A DNA stretch of 64,000 nucleotides from JAEUIT01 sp044220875 (GCA_044220875.1 JBGAQH010000002.1:372001-436000), one strand, 5' to 3'. Positions 27,016-36,083 are shown, counted from the first letter of the stretch. Made by a program: numbers and translations. Notes: generated from the letters alone by a model not told the origin.

Positions 27016-29814
27016 TCACTGGGCGACGTACACCGCGTCGATCCCCTTCTGCACCCGCTTCTGCATGTCGGTGAGGTGGGCGGCGGTGTAGCCGTCGAGC
27101 CCGCCCGACTTCGCGGCCGCATCCAGCTTCGACTTGATCTGCTCGAGCTGGAAGAGCGCCTGCTGCCGGACCGTCCGCGGCATCTGGGCGTTGCCGGTCG
27201 CGATCTTGATGAGGCGATCGGTGTAGTCCGCCTGGAGGTTGCGGCGGAACTGCGAGATCATCGGCTTGCGGTCGGTGAACGAGCCGCCGGCGCTGCCGAG
27301 TTCGCGGTAGATCTCCTCGCTCAGCCCCTTCATGAGTTCCGGCAGCGTGAGGGCGTCCTCACCGGCCTTGGTCCGCTGCTCGTTGTCGAGCACGCGGGTC
27401 ATGGTCTCCGGATTCACGAGCATGGTGAGGGCGAGGTTCTGCGTCGCGGCAACCTGGTCGTTGATCGGCCAGGTCGGCTCGCCGCCGCGCGGATCCCACA
27501 TCTCGACCGACATCTTGTTGACGAGCTCCGGCGTCAGGCCGTATGCGTCGTCGCGGAAGGCGTTCTCGATGACGAACTTCACCGCGGCCCGCTGCTGCTC
27601 GGCCGGAACCGGCACGAGCGGATCGCCGGTGTTGGCGTCGCCCTTCTTCACGCGATTGACGAAGGTGCCGCCGACCCACGAGGCCATGACGTCGATCATC
27701 TGACGCTGACGGTTCAGCGTCTTCTGATAGCCCTTGCGGGCCCGCTCCCACGCGTCGCCGTTCTTCACGTACTTCTCGAGGAGGTTCGCGCGGAGCTTCT
27801 TGCAGAGCTCGATCGTGGACATCGCCCACTCGTGCGGATCCTTCGAGAAGTCATAGCGGCGGGCAAACGGGTCGGGACCGCCGGTGTCCTCGTCGGTGAG
27901 GTACATGTGGCCCGGCTCGCCGACCTTGGCGAGGACCTTGTTCGGATCGTCGAAGGTGTAGCCGTACTCGATCGCCCACGTGTCGTAGGTGCCGATGCCG
28001 ATCATGGCGTAGTCGCCCTGGATCGCGCTCGGGTCGGTGTTGAAGTTCGTGCCGATGTAGTCCATCACCGACGCCGCGTAGGGCTTCTTGCCCTTGATCT
28101 CCGGCGAGTTGATTTCCTTCAGCGTGTACTGGCTCGATGCCTTGAAGTTATGGCGAAGGCCGAGGGTGTGGCCGACCTCGTGGGCGACGAGGTGGGCAAG
28201 CTGCACGCTGACGAAGCTCTCCGGCACGCCGTCGAGGAGTTCCTCCTTCGGGGCGTCCTTGGGGGCGTCCTTCGGCGGGTCCTGCGACGCGGCGCCCTCG
28301 CCGATGAGCCCGAGCATCTCGAGCTGCATGTTGGCGAAGGCCATGTCCATCGCCAGGCCCTGGGCCGCGAAGCAATGGGCGCCGCAGTGGTGACCTGGCG
28401 CGTCGTTGGCGACGTCGCCGCCGGCCGCGAGGCGCATCGCCTCCTCGAACTCCGGACGTCCGGCGATCATCGAATCCTTGCGGCTGTCGGCCGGATCGCG
28501 GTCGCCGGCGGCGGCGCGGGCGGCGCGGCTCTTCATCTCGGCCTCGCGGGCCAGCGGGTCGAGCAGCGTGAGCCGCGGATCCCACTCGGGATGGCTCTCG
28601 AGCCAGACGAGCGTCTGGGCGCTGAGTCCCTGGGCCATGTCGAGCGGACGCTCGTCGTACCAGGTGTAGAACGCGCGGATCCAGCCGTCGGTGAGCACCA
28701 CGTCGGCGTCGAGGATCTGGCCGGTGAAGGGATTCGCGCGGCTCGGTCCGATCGCCGTGGCGATGTCGTTGTTCAGCCAGCGGATGAAGTTGTAGCGGAC
28801 GTCCTCCGGGTCCTTCTCCATGTGGGCGCCGGTGACCTCATCCTGCTGGTAGACCTCGATCGCGCTGTCGATGCCGATGCGCTTGAAGGCCTCGTTCCAC
28901 TGCAGAATGCCCTCGCGCACGTAGCGGCGATAGCGCACCGGGACGGTGTGCTCGATGTAGAAGATGATCGGGTCCTTCGCCGGCGAGAGGGCCAGCTTCG
29001 GATCGCGCTTCTGCAGGTCCCAGCGGTTGATGTAGCGGACCCAGTTGGTCTCGGTGCCGTACTGGCCGAGATCGCGGTAGTCGGTGAGGAAGTAGCCGAC
29101 GCGCGAGTCGGCGACGCGCGGCTTGTAGCCCGGGTTCTCGGGGATGACCGAGATCGAGTAGTGCACGGTCTTGTAGCTGCCCGTCTGGTCGGGGGCCTCG
29201 AGGGCGAGCTCGAGGTTCATCGGGAAGCTCTTCGCCTTCGCGATCTTGAGGAAGCGCGGATTGAGGCCGATCCCGGCGAGCTGCTGCGACTGGCCGACGA
29301 GCATCGCGTCGAGGTCGATCACGGGCATGCCGTTGGGACCCATCGAGACGATCGGCACGTCGAAGAGCACCTTGTCGGTAAAGATGCGCTTCACCGAATC
29401 CTTGCTGGTCTGCTCGCCGTTGCTGCGGATCTCCATCTGCGGCTCGATCAGCGCGAGGCGATTGCCGTACTGGCGCCAGGTCACGTAGCGGGCCGGACCC
29501 TGGAGACCGGAGAAGATCACGCCGCCGGCCGGCGTGGCGGCGATGAAGAACTTCATCCGCTCCCAGCCGCGGGGCAGCTCGGCGAGGAGCTGCTCATCCT
29601 TGCGGTTGATGTAGAGGCCGAAGAGCGACTGGCCGTCGGGGCTCGAGGTCACCTTCTCGAAGTTCTTCGCGACCTCGGGGAAGGGCGGGAACTCGGGGGC
29701 CTGCGGTCGCGGGCCTTCCGGCCCGGGCGGGGCGTTTTGGGCGAAGAGCGTCGCGGTGAGCGTGGACGCCGTGAGGGCCGTGAGGCAGGTGGCCAGGAGC
29801 AGCTTGTTTCGCAT
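27016..29814 (-). CDS. Secreted zinc metalloprotease (DUF5117-type, metzincin-like)
   Basis: Protein of 932 residues with a cleaved signal (LLLATCLTALTASTLTATLFAQ). The zinc site is HEVGHTLGLRHNF near residue 545, the extended HExxHxxGxxH of metzincins. A long N-terminal part (LFGLYINRKDEQLLAELP, VHYSISVIPENPGYKPRVADSRVGYFLTDYRDLG) matches the DUF5117/DUF5118 group of large bacterial exported proteases. A KDAPKDAPKEE tract just before the active site comes from a short tandem repeat. The ATG at 29814 starts directly with the signal peptide; the open frame extends upstream without likely coding content. Target proteins are unknown. Confidence 0.88.
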   Translation of the reverse strand: MRNKLLLATCLTALTASTLTATLFAQNAPPGPEGPRPQAPEFPPFPEVAKNFEKVTSSPDGQSLFGLYINRKDEQLLAELPRGWERMKFFIAATPAGGVIFSGLQGPARYVTWRQYGNRLALIEPQMEIRSNGEQTSKDSVKRIFTDKVLFDVPIVSMGPNGMPVIDLDAMLVGQSQQLAGIGLNPRFLKIAKAKSFPMNLELALEAPDQTGSYKTVHYSISVIPENPGYKPRVADSRVGYFLTDYRDLGQYGTETNWVRYINRWDLQKRDPKLALSPAKDPIIFYIEHTVPVRYRRYVREGILQWNEAFKRIGIDSAIEVYQQDEVTGAHMEKDPEDVRYNFIRWLNNDIATAIGPSRANPFTGQILDADVVLTDGWIRAFYTWYDERPLDMAQGLSAQTLVWLESHPEWDPRLTLLDPLAREAEMKSRAARAAAGDRDPADSRKDSMIAGRPEFEEAMRLAAGGDVANDAPGHHCGAHCFAAQGLAMDMAFANMQLEMLGLIGEGAASQDPPKDAPKDAPKEELLDGVPESFVSVQLAHLVAHEVGHTLGLRHNFKASSQYTLKEINSPEIKGKKPYAASVMDYIGTNFNTDPSAIQGDYAMIGIGTYDTWAIEYGYTFDDPNKVLAKVGEPGHMYLTDEDTGGPDPFARRYDFSKDPHEWAMSTIELCKKLRANLLEKYVKNGDAWERARKGYQKTLNRQRQMIDVMASWVGGTFVNRVKKGDANTGDPLVPVPAEQQRAAVKFVIENAFRDDAYGLTPELVNKMSVEMWDPRGGEPTWPINDQVAATQNLALTMLVNPETMTRVLDNEQRTKAGEDALTLPELMKGLSEEIYRELGSAGGSFTDRKPMISQFRRNLQADYTDRLIKIATGNAQMPRTVRQQALFQLEQIKSKLDAAAKSGGLDGYTAAHLTDMQKRVQKGIDAVYVAQ

Positions 29815-29993
29815 GGAGGTAGTCACCGAGGGACGAAGTGAAATCGCAAGCCCGACCCTCCGACGTGACGGGTCGAATGGGGCGAACGGACCGTAGTGGC
29901 GGATCATCCCTTGGTTGCGGACTTCATGCTGCGCCGGGGCCGGCGACTGGGGCAGACTCCCGCTCGCCCGGGAGGGCCGTGCCCTCAACGCCA

Positions 29994-30021
29994 ACGGCCC
30001 GCGAGCGAACTCGCGGGCCGT
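29994..30021 (-). terminator. Intrinsic terminator after dockerin protein gene
   Basis: A 12-bp perfect stem (ACGGCCCGCGAG with its complement) and a CGAA loop lie 33 bases beyond the stop at 30055. Confidence 0.7.
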
Positions 30022-30054
30022 CGTGCTTCTCCACGTCAAGCCGTCTGTCGCCGC

Positions 30055-31068
30055 TTACGGGCAGGCGCCCCACGCGCCGAGGACGATCGCGAGATCCGTC
30101 GCGTCGGTCGTCTGGTCGCCGTTGAGGTCGACGTCCGCGGTGCCCCAGGCGCCGAGGACGAAGGCAAGGTCGCTCGCGTCAACGACGAGGTCGTTGTTCA
30201 CGTCGCCGGTGCAGCCGGTGCCGCCGCCGCCGCCGGCGGTGACCACGAAGTACTGGTTGCCCTTCACGACGGAGAAGTTGACGTTCCGCGGCTCGCCGAG
30301 GTTGCCGCCGGCCATCGAGGCCGCGACCTGGTTCGAGACGTAGTCATGGCCGCCGCCGTTGATGAACGCGCAGACCTTGATGTCGCTCACGCCGTCGTAG
30401 CCGGCGAAGAGCGAGACGGGAATGGCGAACTCGACGCCGGTCGAGATGCCGGTGCCGTCGCCCGCACCGGTGCCGCCGAGGACGCCGAGGACGTTCGAGT
30501 TGTTGTAGCCAACGAGCGTGCCGTTGGAGCCGAGCAGGATCGCCGCGCCGGCGCCGCCCGAGCCGATGTACTCGCCGGTGCCGCCGCCCTTGGTGAGGAT
30601 CTGCGAGGTGTTCGCGTAGGTCGAGAAGGGGCCGCCGCCGCAGGTGGTCGTGACGTAGAAATCGGCCTCGAAGCCGGCGTCGAAGGTCAGGCCGTTGCCG
30701 GTACCGTCATCGCCCATGCGATTGAGGCCATTGAAGTCGACGTCGGGATTGTTGCCGCGGAGCTTGTTCTGGCCGCCCGGCCCGAAGTCGATGAACACCT
30801 CGAACTTGTTGAAGTTGCTCTCGAGATTGCCGCCAAAGAAGAGGCGGAGGTAGCCGTCGGCGATGACGCCGTAGGCGTTGTCGATCTCGCTGCCGTTGGC
30901 GTAGTCGATCTGCCCGAGGTTCGAGTCGCCGAACTGCGTCTGGGTGGTCTGCACGGCGCGGGCGTCGCCGTATTCGGCGTCAAGCGAGCCGTCGACGACG
31001 ATCTCGGCCTGGGCGACGGCGGCAACCGCGCCGACGAGGAGCGAAGCAAGGAGGAAGGTGTTCTTCAT
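30055..31068 (-). CDS. Secreted protein with C-terminal dockerin-like repeats, paralogue 1
   Basis: Protein of 337 residues with a signal peptide (LLASLLVGAVAAVAQA). A Gly/Asn-rich beta domain follows (VDGSLDAEYGDARAVQTTQT, NLESNFNKFEVFIDFGPGG, DFNGLNRMGDDGTGNGL). The C-terminus has two Ca-binding dockerin-type loops, GDVNNDLVVDASDLAFVLGAWG and DLNGDQTTDATDLAIVLGAWG. Such tails in Phycisphaerae-type genomes probably serve surface attachment or sorting. Function of the main domain is unknown; it resembles surface-exposed proteins that describe a carbohydrate or mineral-binding fold only loosely. It is a tandem paralogue of the next gene upstream, with long matching stretches. A hairpin terminator follows at 29994-30021. 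Confidence 0.8.
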   Translation of the reverse strand: MKNTFLLASLLVGAVAAVAQAEIVVDGSLDAEYGDARAVQTTQTQFGDSNLGQIDYANGSEIDNAYGVIADGYLRLFFGGNLESNFNKFEVFIDFGPGGQNKLRGNNPDVDFNGLNRMGDDGTGNGLTFDAGFEADFYVTTTCGGGPFSTYANTSQILTKGGGTGEYIGSGGAGAAILLGSNGTLVGYNNSNVLGVLGGTGAGDGTGISTGVEFAIPVSLFAGYDGVSDIKVCAFINGGGHDYVSNQVAASMAGGNLGEPRNVNFSVVKGNQYFVVTAGGGGGTGCTGDVNNDLVVDASDLAFVLGAWGTADVDLNGDQTTDATDLAIVLGAWGACP

Positions 31069-31147
31069 GGTGGTCAAACGATGGATGCCGCCAAGACCGC
31101 CCCCCAACGCGGGGTCCGGGCCTGTCGGAAGTCTGGTCTCTGATCGC

Positions 31148-31163
31148 CCCGTCCGCGGACGGG
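31148..31163. promoter_or_regulatory. 16-bp perfect palindrome CCCGTCCGCGGACGGG
   Basis: Lies in the leader of paralogue 1 and beyond the end of paralogue 2. It may be an operator or part of a termination structure. Confidence 0.3.
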
Positions 31164-31186
31164 CCGAGGCGACTCCGATACTAGAA

Positions 31187-31220
31187 ACCCGCCGCAGCCA
31201 AATGCCAGACTGCGGCGGGT
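31187..31220 (-). terminator. Hairpin between the two dockerin paralogues
   Basis: An 11-bp stem (ACCCGCCGCAG and complement) with a 12-base loop lies 96 bases beyond the stop of paralogue 2. A weaker two-part stem (31250-31302: GCTGGC with GCCAGC and ATCGGG with CCCGAT) lies closer to that stop. Confidence 0.55.
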
Positions 31221-31315
31221 GATTCGAGCGAAACGGTCATAGGAAATGTGCTGGCCCAATCGGGTTTCTCGGACGATCCGCGAGCCCGATCGGTGAGCCA
31301 GCCCGGCGATGGGGA

Positions 31316-32341
31316 TCAGCCCCACGCGCCGAGGAGCATCGCGAGGTCAGCGCCGTCGACTCCGCCGCTGCCGTCGAGGTCGGCGGTGCAGCCGCCCTTG
31401 CAGCTCGAGCCCCACTGGCCGAGCAGGATGGCGAGGTCCGCGCCGTCGACCGAACCGTTGCCGTCAAGGTCGCCGACGACCGGCAGCGCGGGGCCCGGAA
31501 CGACGAAGTACTGGTTGCCCGGCACACTGGCGAAGTTCACGAAGCGGGGCTCGCCGAGGTTGCCGACGTTGCCGCCCGCGCCGCCGAGGATCTGGTTGGC
31601 GAGGTAGTCGTGGCCGCCGCCGTTGATGAAGGCGCAGACCTTGATGTCGCCGTTGGCGTAGCCGGCGAGGAGCGTGAGCGGGATCGCGATCTCGACGCCG
31701 GTGGTGACGCCAGCGCCGCTCGACGGGCCGGTGCCGCCGTCCACGCCGCCGGTGTTCGAGTTGTTGATGGCGATGATCGTGCCGTTGCTGCCGTTGAGGA
31801 CGCTGGTGCCCGAGCCGCCGGAGCCGATGTAGCTGCCGTTGCCGCCGCCGTTGGTCAGCACCTCGGAGGTGTTCGAGAAGGTCGAGTACGGCGCGTTGCC
31901 GCCGGTCAGCGTGAGATAGAAATCCGCCTCGAAATCGGCGTCGAACGCCAGGCCGTTGCCCGTGCCGTCGTCACCCATGCGGTTGAGGCCGTTGAAGTCG
32001 ACGTTGGGATTGTCGCCGCGGAGCTTGTTCTGGCCGCCGGCGGCGAAGTCGATGAAGACCTCAAGCTTGTTGAAGTTGCTCTCGAGATTGCCGCCGAGGA
32101 AGAGCCGCAGCGTTCCGCTGGCCGTGTCGACGAGACCGTAGGCGACGTCGAGTTCGCTGCCGTTGGCGTAGTCGATGAGGCCGATGCTCGAGTTGCCGAA
32201 CTGGGTCTGCGTGTCCTGCACGCTCAGGGCCGTGCCGTATGGGGCATCAAGCTGCCCATCCATCACGAAACCGGTTGCGCCGGCAAGGACCAACGACGAG
32301 ACGGACGCCGCGAGCGCGGCGGCAACGAGGGACTTCGACAT
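31316..32341 (-). CDS. Secreted protein with C-terminal dockerin-like repeats, paralogue 2
   Basis: Protein of 341 residues, organised like paralogue 1: signal peptide (VAAALAASVSSLVLAGATG), beta domain with QTQFGNSSIGLIDYANGSELD, NLESNFNKLEVFIDFAAGG and FNGLNRMGDDGTGNGL, and dockerin loops DLDGNGSVDGADLAILLGQWG and DLDGSGGVDGADLAMLLGAWG. ATG 32341 has a clear GAGGAG ribosome site and a possible promoter upstream. The tandem pair arose by duplication; both are probably surface proteins. Confidence 0.82.
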   Translation of the reverse strand: MSKSLVAAALAASVSSLVLAGATGFVMDGQLDAPYGTALSVQDTQTQFGNSSIGLIDYANGSELDVAYGLVDTASGTLRLFLGGNLESNFNKLEVFIDFAAGGQNKLRGDNPNVDFNGLNRMGDDGTGNGLAFDADFEADFYLTLTGGNAPYSTFSNTSEVLTNGGGNGSYIGSGGSGTSVLNGSNGTIIAINNSNTGGVDGGTGPSSGAGVTTGVEIAIPLTLLAGYANGDIKVCAFINGGGHDYLANQILGGAGGNVGNLGEPRFVNFASVPGNQYFVVPGPALPVVGDLDGNGSVDGADLAILLGQWGSSCKGGCTADLDGSGGVDGADLAMLLGAWG

Positions 32342-32398
32342 GCTCTCTCTCCTCAATCACAAAAGCGAAATGCGCGCTCCACGGCGCGCAACGCGACG

Positions 32399-32428
32399 AT
32401 GGTAGCGAAACGCACGCGTCGCACACAA
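32399..32428 (-). promoter_or_regulatory. Possible promoter of dockerin paralogue 2
   Basis: On the minus strand TTGTGT (32428-32423), an 18-base spacer and TACCAT (32404-32399) give a plausible sigma-70-type promoter with a leader of about 55 bases. This gene, unlike most others here, has a strong ribosome site. Confidence 0.35.
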
Positions 32429-32463
32429 CAATCATTCGGGCCGCGCCAGCGATAACCTTCGGC

Positions 32464-34575
32464 TCATCCCCACGCGCCGAGCAGGACCGAAAGGTCCGCG
32501 GCATTCACGACGCCGTCTCCGTTGAGATCGCCGATCCCCGAAGTTCCCCAAGCTCCCAACATGATCGAGAGATCCGCGGCATTCACCGTGCCGTCGCAGT
32601 TGAGATCGGCGGGGACGCAGGGGGGCGAGCTCTCGCCTTGGGAATACACCAGTCCGGTGTACGGCCCGATCGAGATCACCATCGAATAGGGCATGCCATC
32701 CCACGGGATGTTCTCCGCGCCGATGTCGACCGCGGGCCAGGTGCCGAATCCCGCGTCATACCCGGACCAGTCGCTGTTGAATCGGCAGCGCCAGAGGCCG
32801 CTGCGCGGGACGCCGATGCGGTAGTTGGTGCGGCCGGCGTTGGCGAAGTTGGCGACGACCAGGACGTCGTCCCTCTCGCCGCCGTCCATCCAGCGATGCC
32901 AGGCGACGAGCTTCGCGCCGTTGTCGACGTGGAAGACGTTGGTGTTCGGGCCGGTGAGTCCGCGGGTCACGCCGCCGGCGTTCTTCCGCATCGCGATGAG
33001 GTCACGGTACATCGAGCGGATGCCCGCGAACGTCGTCGCCTTCGACCAGTCGAGCGGATCGTTGTCGGCGAACCAGCCGTTCTCGAGAAACTCCTGGCCC
33101 ATGAACAGCATGGGCACGCCCGGGGAGCCCATGACGACCACGGCGCCGAGCGTCGATCGCTTCTTCGAGAACCACGAGCTCGCGTTGCCCGGCCAGATCT
33201 CCTCGGGCACGCGCTGCTTGCCGTTGGCGACCTCGTCGTGGCTTTCGGTATAGACGACGCGCTGGAACGCGCTGCCGTTGTAGCCGTGGGCGATCGCGTC
33301 GCGCACCGAGAACATGTTTCGGTCCGCGTCGTTGCCGGTGATGATCGCATCCCGAATCGGATGGACGAAGCTCCCGTCCCACTGGCTGTCGAAGCCGGCT
33401 CCGCCCGCGCCCGTGCCCTTCGTGATCCACTCGTTGTCGTCGAGGTCCTCGGCGATCTGGATCTTCCACGGCTGCGCCGCGTCGACCTCGTTGTTCACGT
33501 ACTGGAGCAGCGACCAGCCGTCGGGAATGTCCGCGCCGTTCTGGTCCACCTTGCGGACGTACTTCGTGCCATCCCAGCGATGGCCGTCCATGCGGAATTC
33601 CTCGAGCCACATCATCGCGTTGTCGCGGATGTAGGAGCGGACCTCGCCGCGGCCGTAGTCGGGCCGCGTCGTTCCCCACGGCGTGTACGCGCGGTAGTCG
33701 TTGTAGAAGAAGATGCCGCCGAGCGTCCCCGGCGCCCAGCCGTCGAACTGCCAGAGGTCCATGTCGTTGGGACCGAAGTGGCTGTACACGAGGTCATGGA
33801 AGACGGCGATGCCGCGGGCGTGGGCGGCGTCCACGAACTCCTTCAGATCGTCCGGCGTGCCGTAGGCGGATTCGACCGCGTAGGGATAGGACGGGTTGTA
33901 GCCCCACGAGAGGTCGCCGGGAAACTCGCAGATCGGCATGAGCGAGATCGCGTTGATGCCGAGGTCCTTGAGCGAATCGAGGCGCTGACGGGCCTCGTCG
34001 AAGGTGCTCGGCGGCGCGTCGCCCGCGGCGACGTTGAAGGTGCCCAGGTGAAGCTCGTAGATCACGAGCTCGTTCCACGCCGGCATCGTGAAGTTCGCCG
34101 TCGTCCAGACGTACGCGTTCGGGTTGTAGATGATCGAGTTGCCGGTCGAGTTGGTGAGTCGCCGGGCCCGCGGGTCGTTCTTCCAGAGGAGCGTCCCGCC
34201 CGGCTTGACGACCACGAACTTGTACTGGTTCCCGGGAAAGATGCTGGGGACATCCACTGACCACCAGCCGTTGCCTTCGCTGAAGAGCGGATGGCTCGTC
34301 GCACTCCAGTTGTTGAAGGTGCCGGCGACCCGCACGCCGGTCGCGTTCGGGGCCCAGGTCCGGAAGGTGACGCCAAAGCCCTGGCCGGTGTACGGAATCG
34401 CGCCGACGCCGGGATGGCCCGATGGCCCCGACTGCCCGACGGCAGCGTTGGCGAGCGAGGCGGCACAGAACGCCGCGGCGAGCCACATCGACTGCCGCAC
34501 CGGCCGCCGCGAGGGGGACCGGCGGAGCGAGGCGCGCCGCGGCGCGGCGTGATTCGGAGTCGATGGGCTCGTCAT
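32464..34575 (-). CDS. Secreted GH13 enzyme, branching-enzyme-like, with dockerin tail
   Basis: Protein of 703 residues. Order: basic N-terminus with a hydrophobic signal (MWLAAAFCAASLANAAVGQ), a CBM48/isoamylase-N-like domain (FRTWAPNATGVRVAGTFNNW), a GH13 barrel, an all-beta C domain, and two dockerin loops (DLNCDGTVNAADLSIMLGAWG, DLNGDGVVNAADLSVLLGAWG). Catalytic candidates are Asp in MDGHRWDGTKYV, Glu in IAEDLDDNE and Asp in YTESHDEVANG. The barrel most resembles 1,4-alpha-glucan branching enzyme and related alpha-glucan transferases, but export is unusual for a glycogen enzyme, so action on external alpha-glucan is more likely. TACGAT lies seven bases before the ATG. Confidence 0.85.
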   Translation of the reverse strand: MTSPSTPNHAAPRRASLRRSPSRRPVRQSMWLAAAFCAASLANAAVGQSGPSGHPGVGAIPYTGQGFGVTFRTWAPNATGVRVAGTFNNWSATSHPLFSEGNGWWSVDVPSIFPGNQYKFVVVKPGGTLLWKNDPRARRLTNSTGNSIIYNPNAYVWTTANFTMPAWNELVIYELHLGTFNVAAGDAPPSTFDEARQRLDSLKDLGINAISLMPICEFPGDLSWGYNPSYPYAVESAYGTPDDLKEFVDAAHARGIAVFHDLVYSHFGPNDMDLWQFDGWAPGTLGGIFFYNDYRAYTPWGTTRPDYGRGEVRSYIRDNAMMWLEEFRMDGHRWDGTKYVRKVDQNGADIPDGWSLLQYVNNEVDAAQPWKIQIAEDLDDNEWITKGTGAGGAGFDSQWDGSFVHPIRDAIITGNDADRNMFSVRDAIAHGYNGSAFQRVVYTESHDEVANGKQRVPEEIWPGNASSWFSKKRSTLGAVVVMGSPGVPMLFMGQEFLENGWFADNDPLDWSKATTFAGIRSMYRDLIAMRKNAGGVTRGLTGPNTNVFHVDNGAKLVAWHRWMDGGERDDVLVVANFANAGRTNYRIGVPRSGLWRCRFNSDWSGYDAGFGTWPAVDIGAENIPWDGMPYSMVISIGPYTGLVYSQGESSPPCVPADLNCDGTVNAADLSIMLGAWGTSGIGDLNGDGVVNAADLSVLLGAWG

Positions 34576-34582
34576 GGCTCCG

Positions 34583-34588
34583 ATCGTA
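34583..34588 (-). promoter_or_regulatory. -10-like TACGAT, 7 nt before ATG 34575
   Basis: Leaderless-type element for the GH13 gene. Confidence 0.4.
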
Positions 34589-34693
34589 CGGCGCGAATCA
34601 GCAGCGCCCAGCGGGACTTTTCGAAAGCGGTGCGACTCATGACCGAGGGCTGCGATGAACGGACGTTGGCAGGTCGCCTCTCCCCCATCGTGC

Positions 34694-34699
34694 TATCGT
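34694..34699 (+). promoter_or_regulatory. -10-like TATCGT, 8 nt before ATG 34708
   Basis: Leaderless-type element for the small lipoprotein gene. Confidence 0.4.
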
Positions 34700-34707
34700 G
34701 GACGACG

Positions 34708-35088
34708 ATGTTCCGCCGCCTTCGTCCGCTCCTCGTCGGTCTCCCTCTTGCCCTCGTCGGCTGTGGCGGCGACGCTCCCGCTGCGCCGGCCCCGCCCCCC
34801 AGCCAGTTTCAGTTTGACGCCGCGATCGTCAAGGCGGCCGAGGACCCGAAGTTCGCCGAGTTCACCGCGCTCTGCCGGACCCACGCGGCCGCGAGCAAGA
34901 AGGTCGCGGAGTTCCTCAAGGCCCACCCCAAGCCGCGATCCGAGGCGCTCGACGCCGACCTCGAGAAGCTCAAGGGCGACGTGGCCGCGGCGGCCGTCCC
35001 GATCAAGAACGCGATGTCCGCGGCGACCTGGTCGGCCGAGGACCGCAAGGTGCTCCAGTACCTCTTCAACACCAAGGCCCGCGACTGA
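34708..35088 (+). CDS. Small predicted lipoprotein
   Basis: Protein of 126 residues with a lipoprotein signal (LLVGLPLALVGCGG). The mature part is Ala/Lys/Glu-rich and predicted helical (AAIVKAAEDPKFAEFTALCR, ADLEKLKGDVAAAAVPIKNA), perhaps a small helical bundle. No family recognised. The ATG is preferred over the long upstream frame, which is antisense to the GH13 gene. Confidence 0.6.
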   Translation: MFRRLRPLLVGLPLALVGCGGDAPAAPAPPPSQFQFDAAIVKAAEDPKFAEFTALCRTHAAASKKVAEFLKAHPKPRSEALDADLEKLKGDVAAAAVPIKNAMSAATWSAEDRKVLQYLFNTKARD

Positions 35089-35111
35089 CCGAGGCCAGAG
35101 GTCCCAATCGG

Positions 35112-35150
35112 GGTGAGCGCGGGGTAAGCGCGGGGTGAGCGCGGGGTACG
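35112..35150. repeat. 11-bp tandem repeat, about 3.5 units
   Basis: GGTGAGCGCGG-type units (one with TAAG) repeat between the ends of the small lipoprotein and prepilin genes. Confidence 0.6.
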
Positions 35151-35165
35151 CGCAGAGCGCGGGCG

Positions 35166-36083
35166 TCAGGGCTGGTCGTTCAGGTCGCAACGACCGGGCA
35201 GCATGAACCCGCGGATCGCGAACCACGCGGCGCCGTTGGTCGTCTGCTCGATGTAGTCGCCGCCGAGCGCGGTCGCCTCGTTGATGAATCGGTCGCTGAA
35301 GATGTTGAGCGTGCGCGTCGACCCGTCCATGCAGGAGAAGCTCACCCGACCGGCATCCCAGAAGGCGGGAAGGTCAATCCAATACGGGGTGTACCAGTCG
35401 ATGACCCAGCCTTCCTTGTTGTAGCCGAAGGTCGACTCCTCGACGATCGAGCACATCGTCGACGAGGGCTGCGGAATGTGGCTCATCGTCGGCGTTCGCA
35501 GGTCCACCTCGCCGCTGGGGAACTGGACGAAGCCCGACGAGTCGACGTTGTAGTCGTCCGGCCCGACCTGATTGCCGACATAGGCGTTGATCGAATAGCT
35601 GCGCACCCGGTCCGTCGGATCGTTCGGCGACCTGTAGGCCTTGGTCGCCTTGTCCATGTACGGGAAGATCACGCCGTTCTCGAGGCTCTTCACCGTCTCG
35701 ACGCCAGCGACCAGACCGCCGCCGTTGGACGTGGCCTTGACCCAAGTGTGATTGGTGTTGGCGCCGACGCCCGGTGCGTTGCTGAAGTTGTCGGTCCGCG
35801 GGCTGGGCAGGCGACCGGCGTTGTCGAGCGTGTAGCCGGACATCGCGTGGGCGATCGAGCGCTGGTTGACGAGGCAGGTCGCGGTGCGTGCGTTGGCCCG
35901 AACCTGGCCGAAGACCGGGAGCAGGATCGCGATGATCAGGACGATGATCGCGATGACGACGAGGAGCTCGACCATCGTGAAGCCCGCCCGGCCGCTCACG
36001 CGAGTGCGTGACGGGGTGCGAGCGAGGGACTCGGCGACGTTGGCGGTACGGGGGAAGCGCGGCGAGAACGCAGTACGGGTCAT
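35166..36083 (-). CDS. Type IV pilin-like prepilin (DUF1559-like)
   Basis: Protein of 305 residues with the prepilin cleavage and methylation signature GFTMVELLVVIAIIVLIIAILLP (Glu at +5). The C-terminal part carries CSIVEESTFGYNKEGW and SFSCMDGSTRTLNIFSDRF, like the H-X9-DG-type prepilins that are multicopy in planctomycetes. They may be cleaved by a prepilin peptidase and build pseudopili or surface structures. The leader before Gly 34 is unusually long; GTG at residue 30 (about 35996) would give a five-residue leader. No assembly genes are nearby. Confidence 0.8.
   Translation of the reverse strand: MTRTAFSPRFPRTANVAESLARTPSRTRVSGRAGFTMVELLVVIAIIVLIIAILLPVFGQVRANARTATCLVNQRSIAHAMSGYTLDNAGRLPSPRTDNFSNAPGVGANTNHTWVKATSNGGGLVAGVETVKSLENGVIFPYMDKATKAYRSPNDPTDRVRSYSINAYVGNQVGPDDYNVDSSGFVQFPSGEVDLRTPTMSHIPQPSSTMCSIVEESTFGYNKEGWVIDWYTPYWIDLPAFWDAGRVSFSCMDGSTRTLNIFSDRFINEATALGGDYIEQTTNGAAWFAIRGFMLPGRCDLNDQP

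Noticed and set aside
26983..29841. 952-codon open frame on the plus strand opposite the metalloprotease
   Set aside because: Shadow of the HExxH protease gene.
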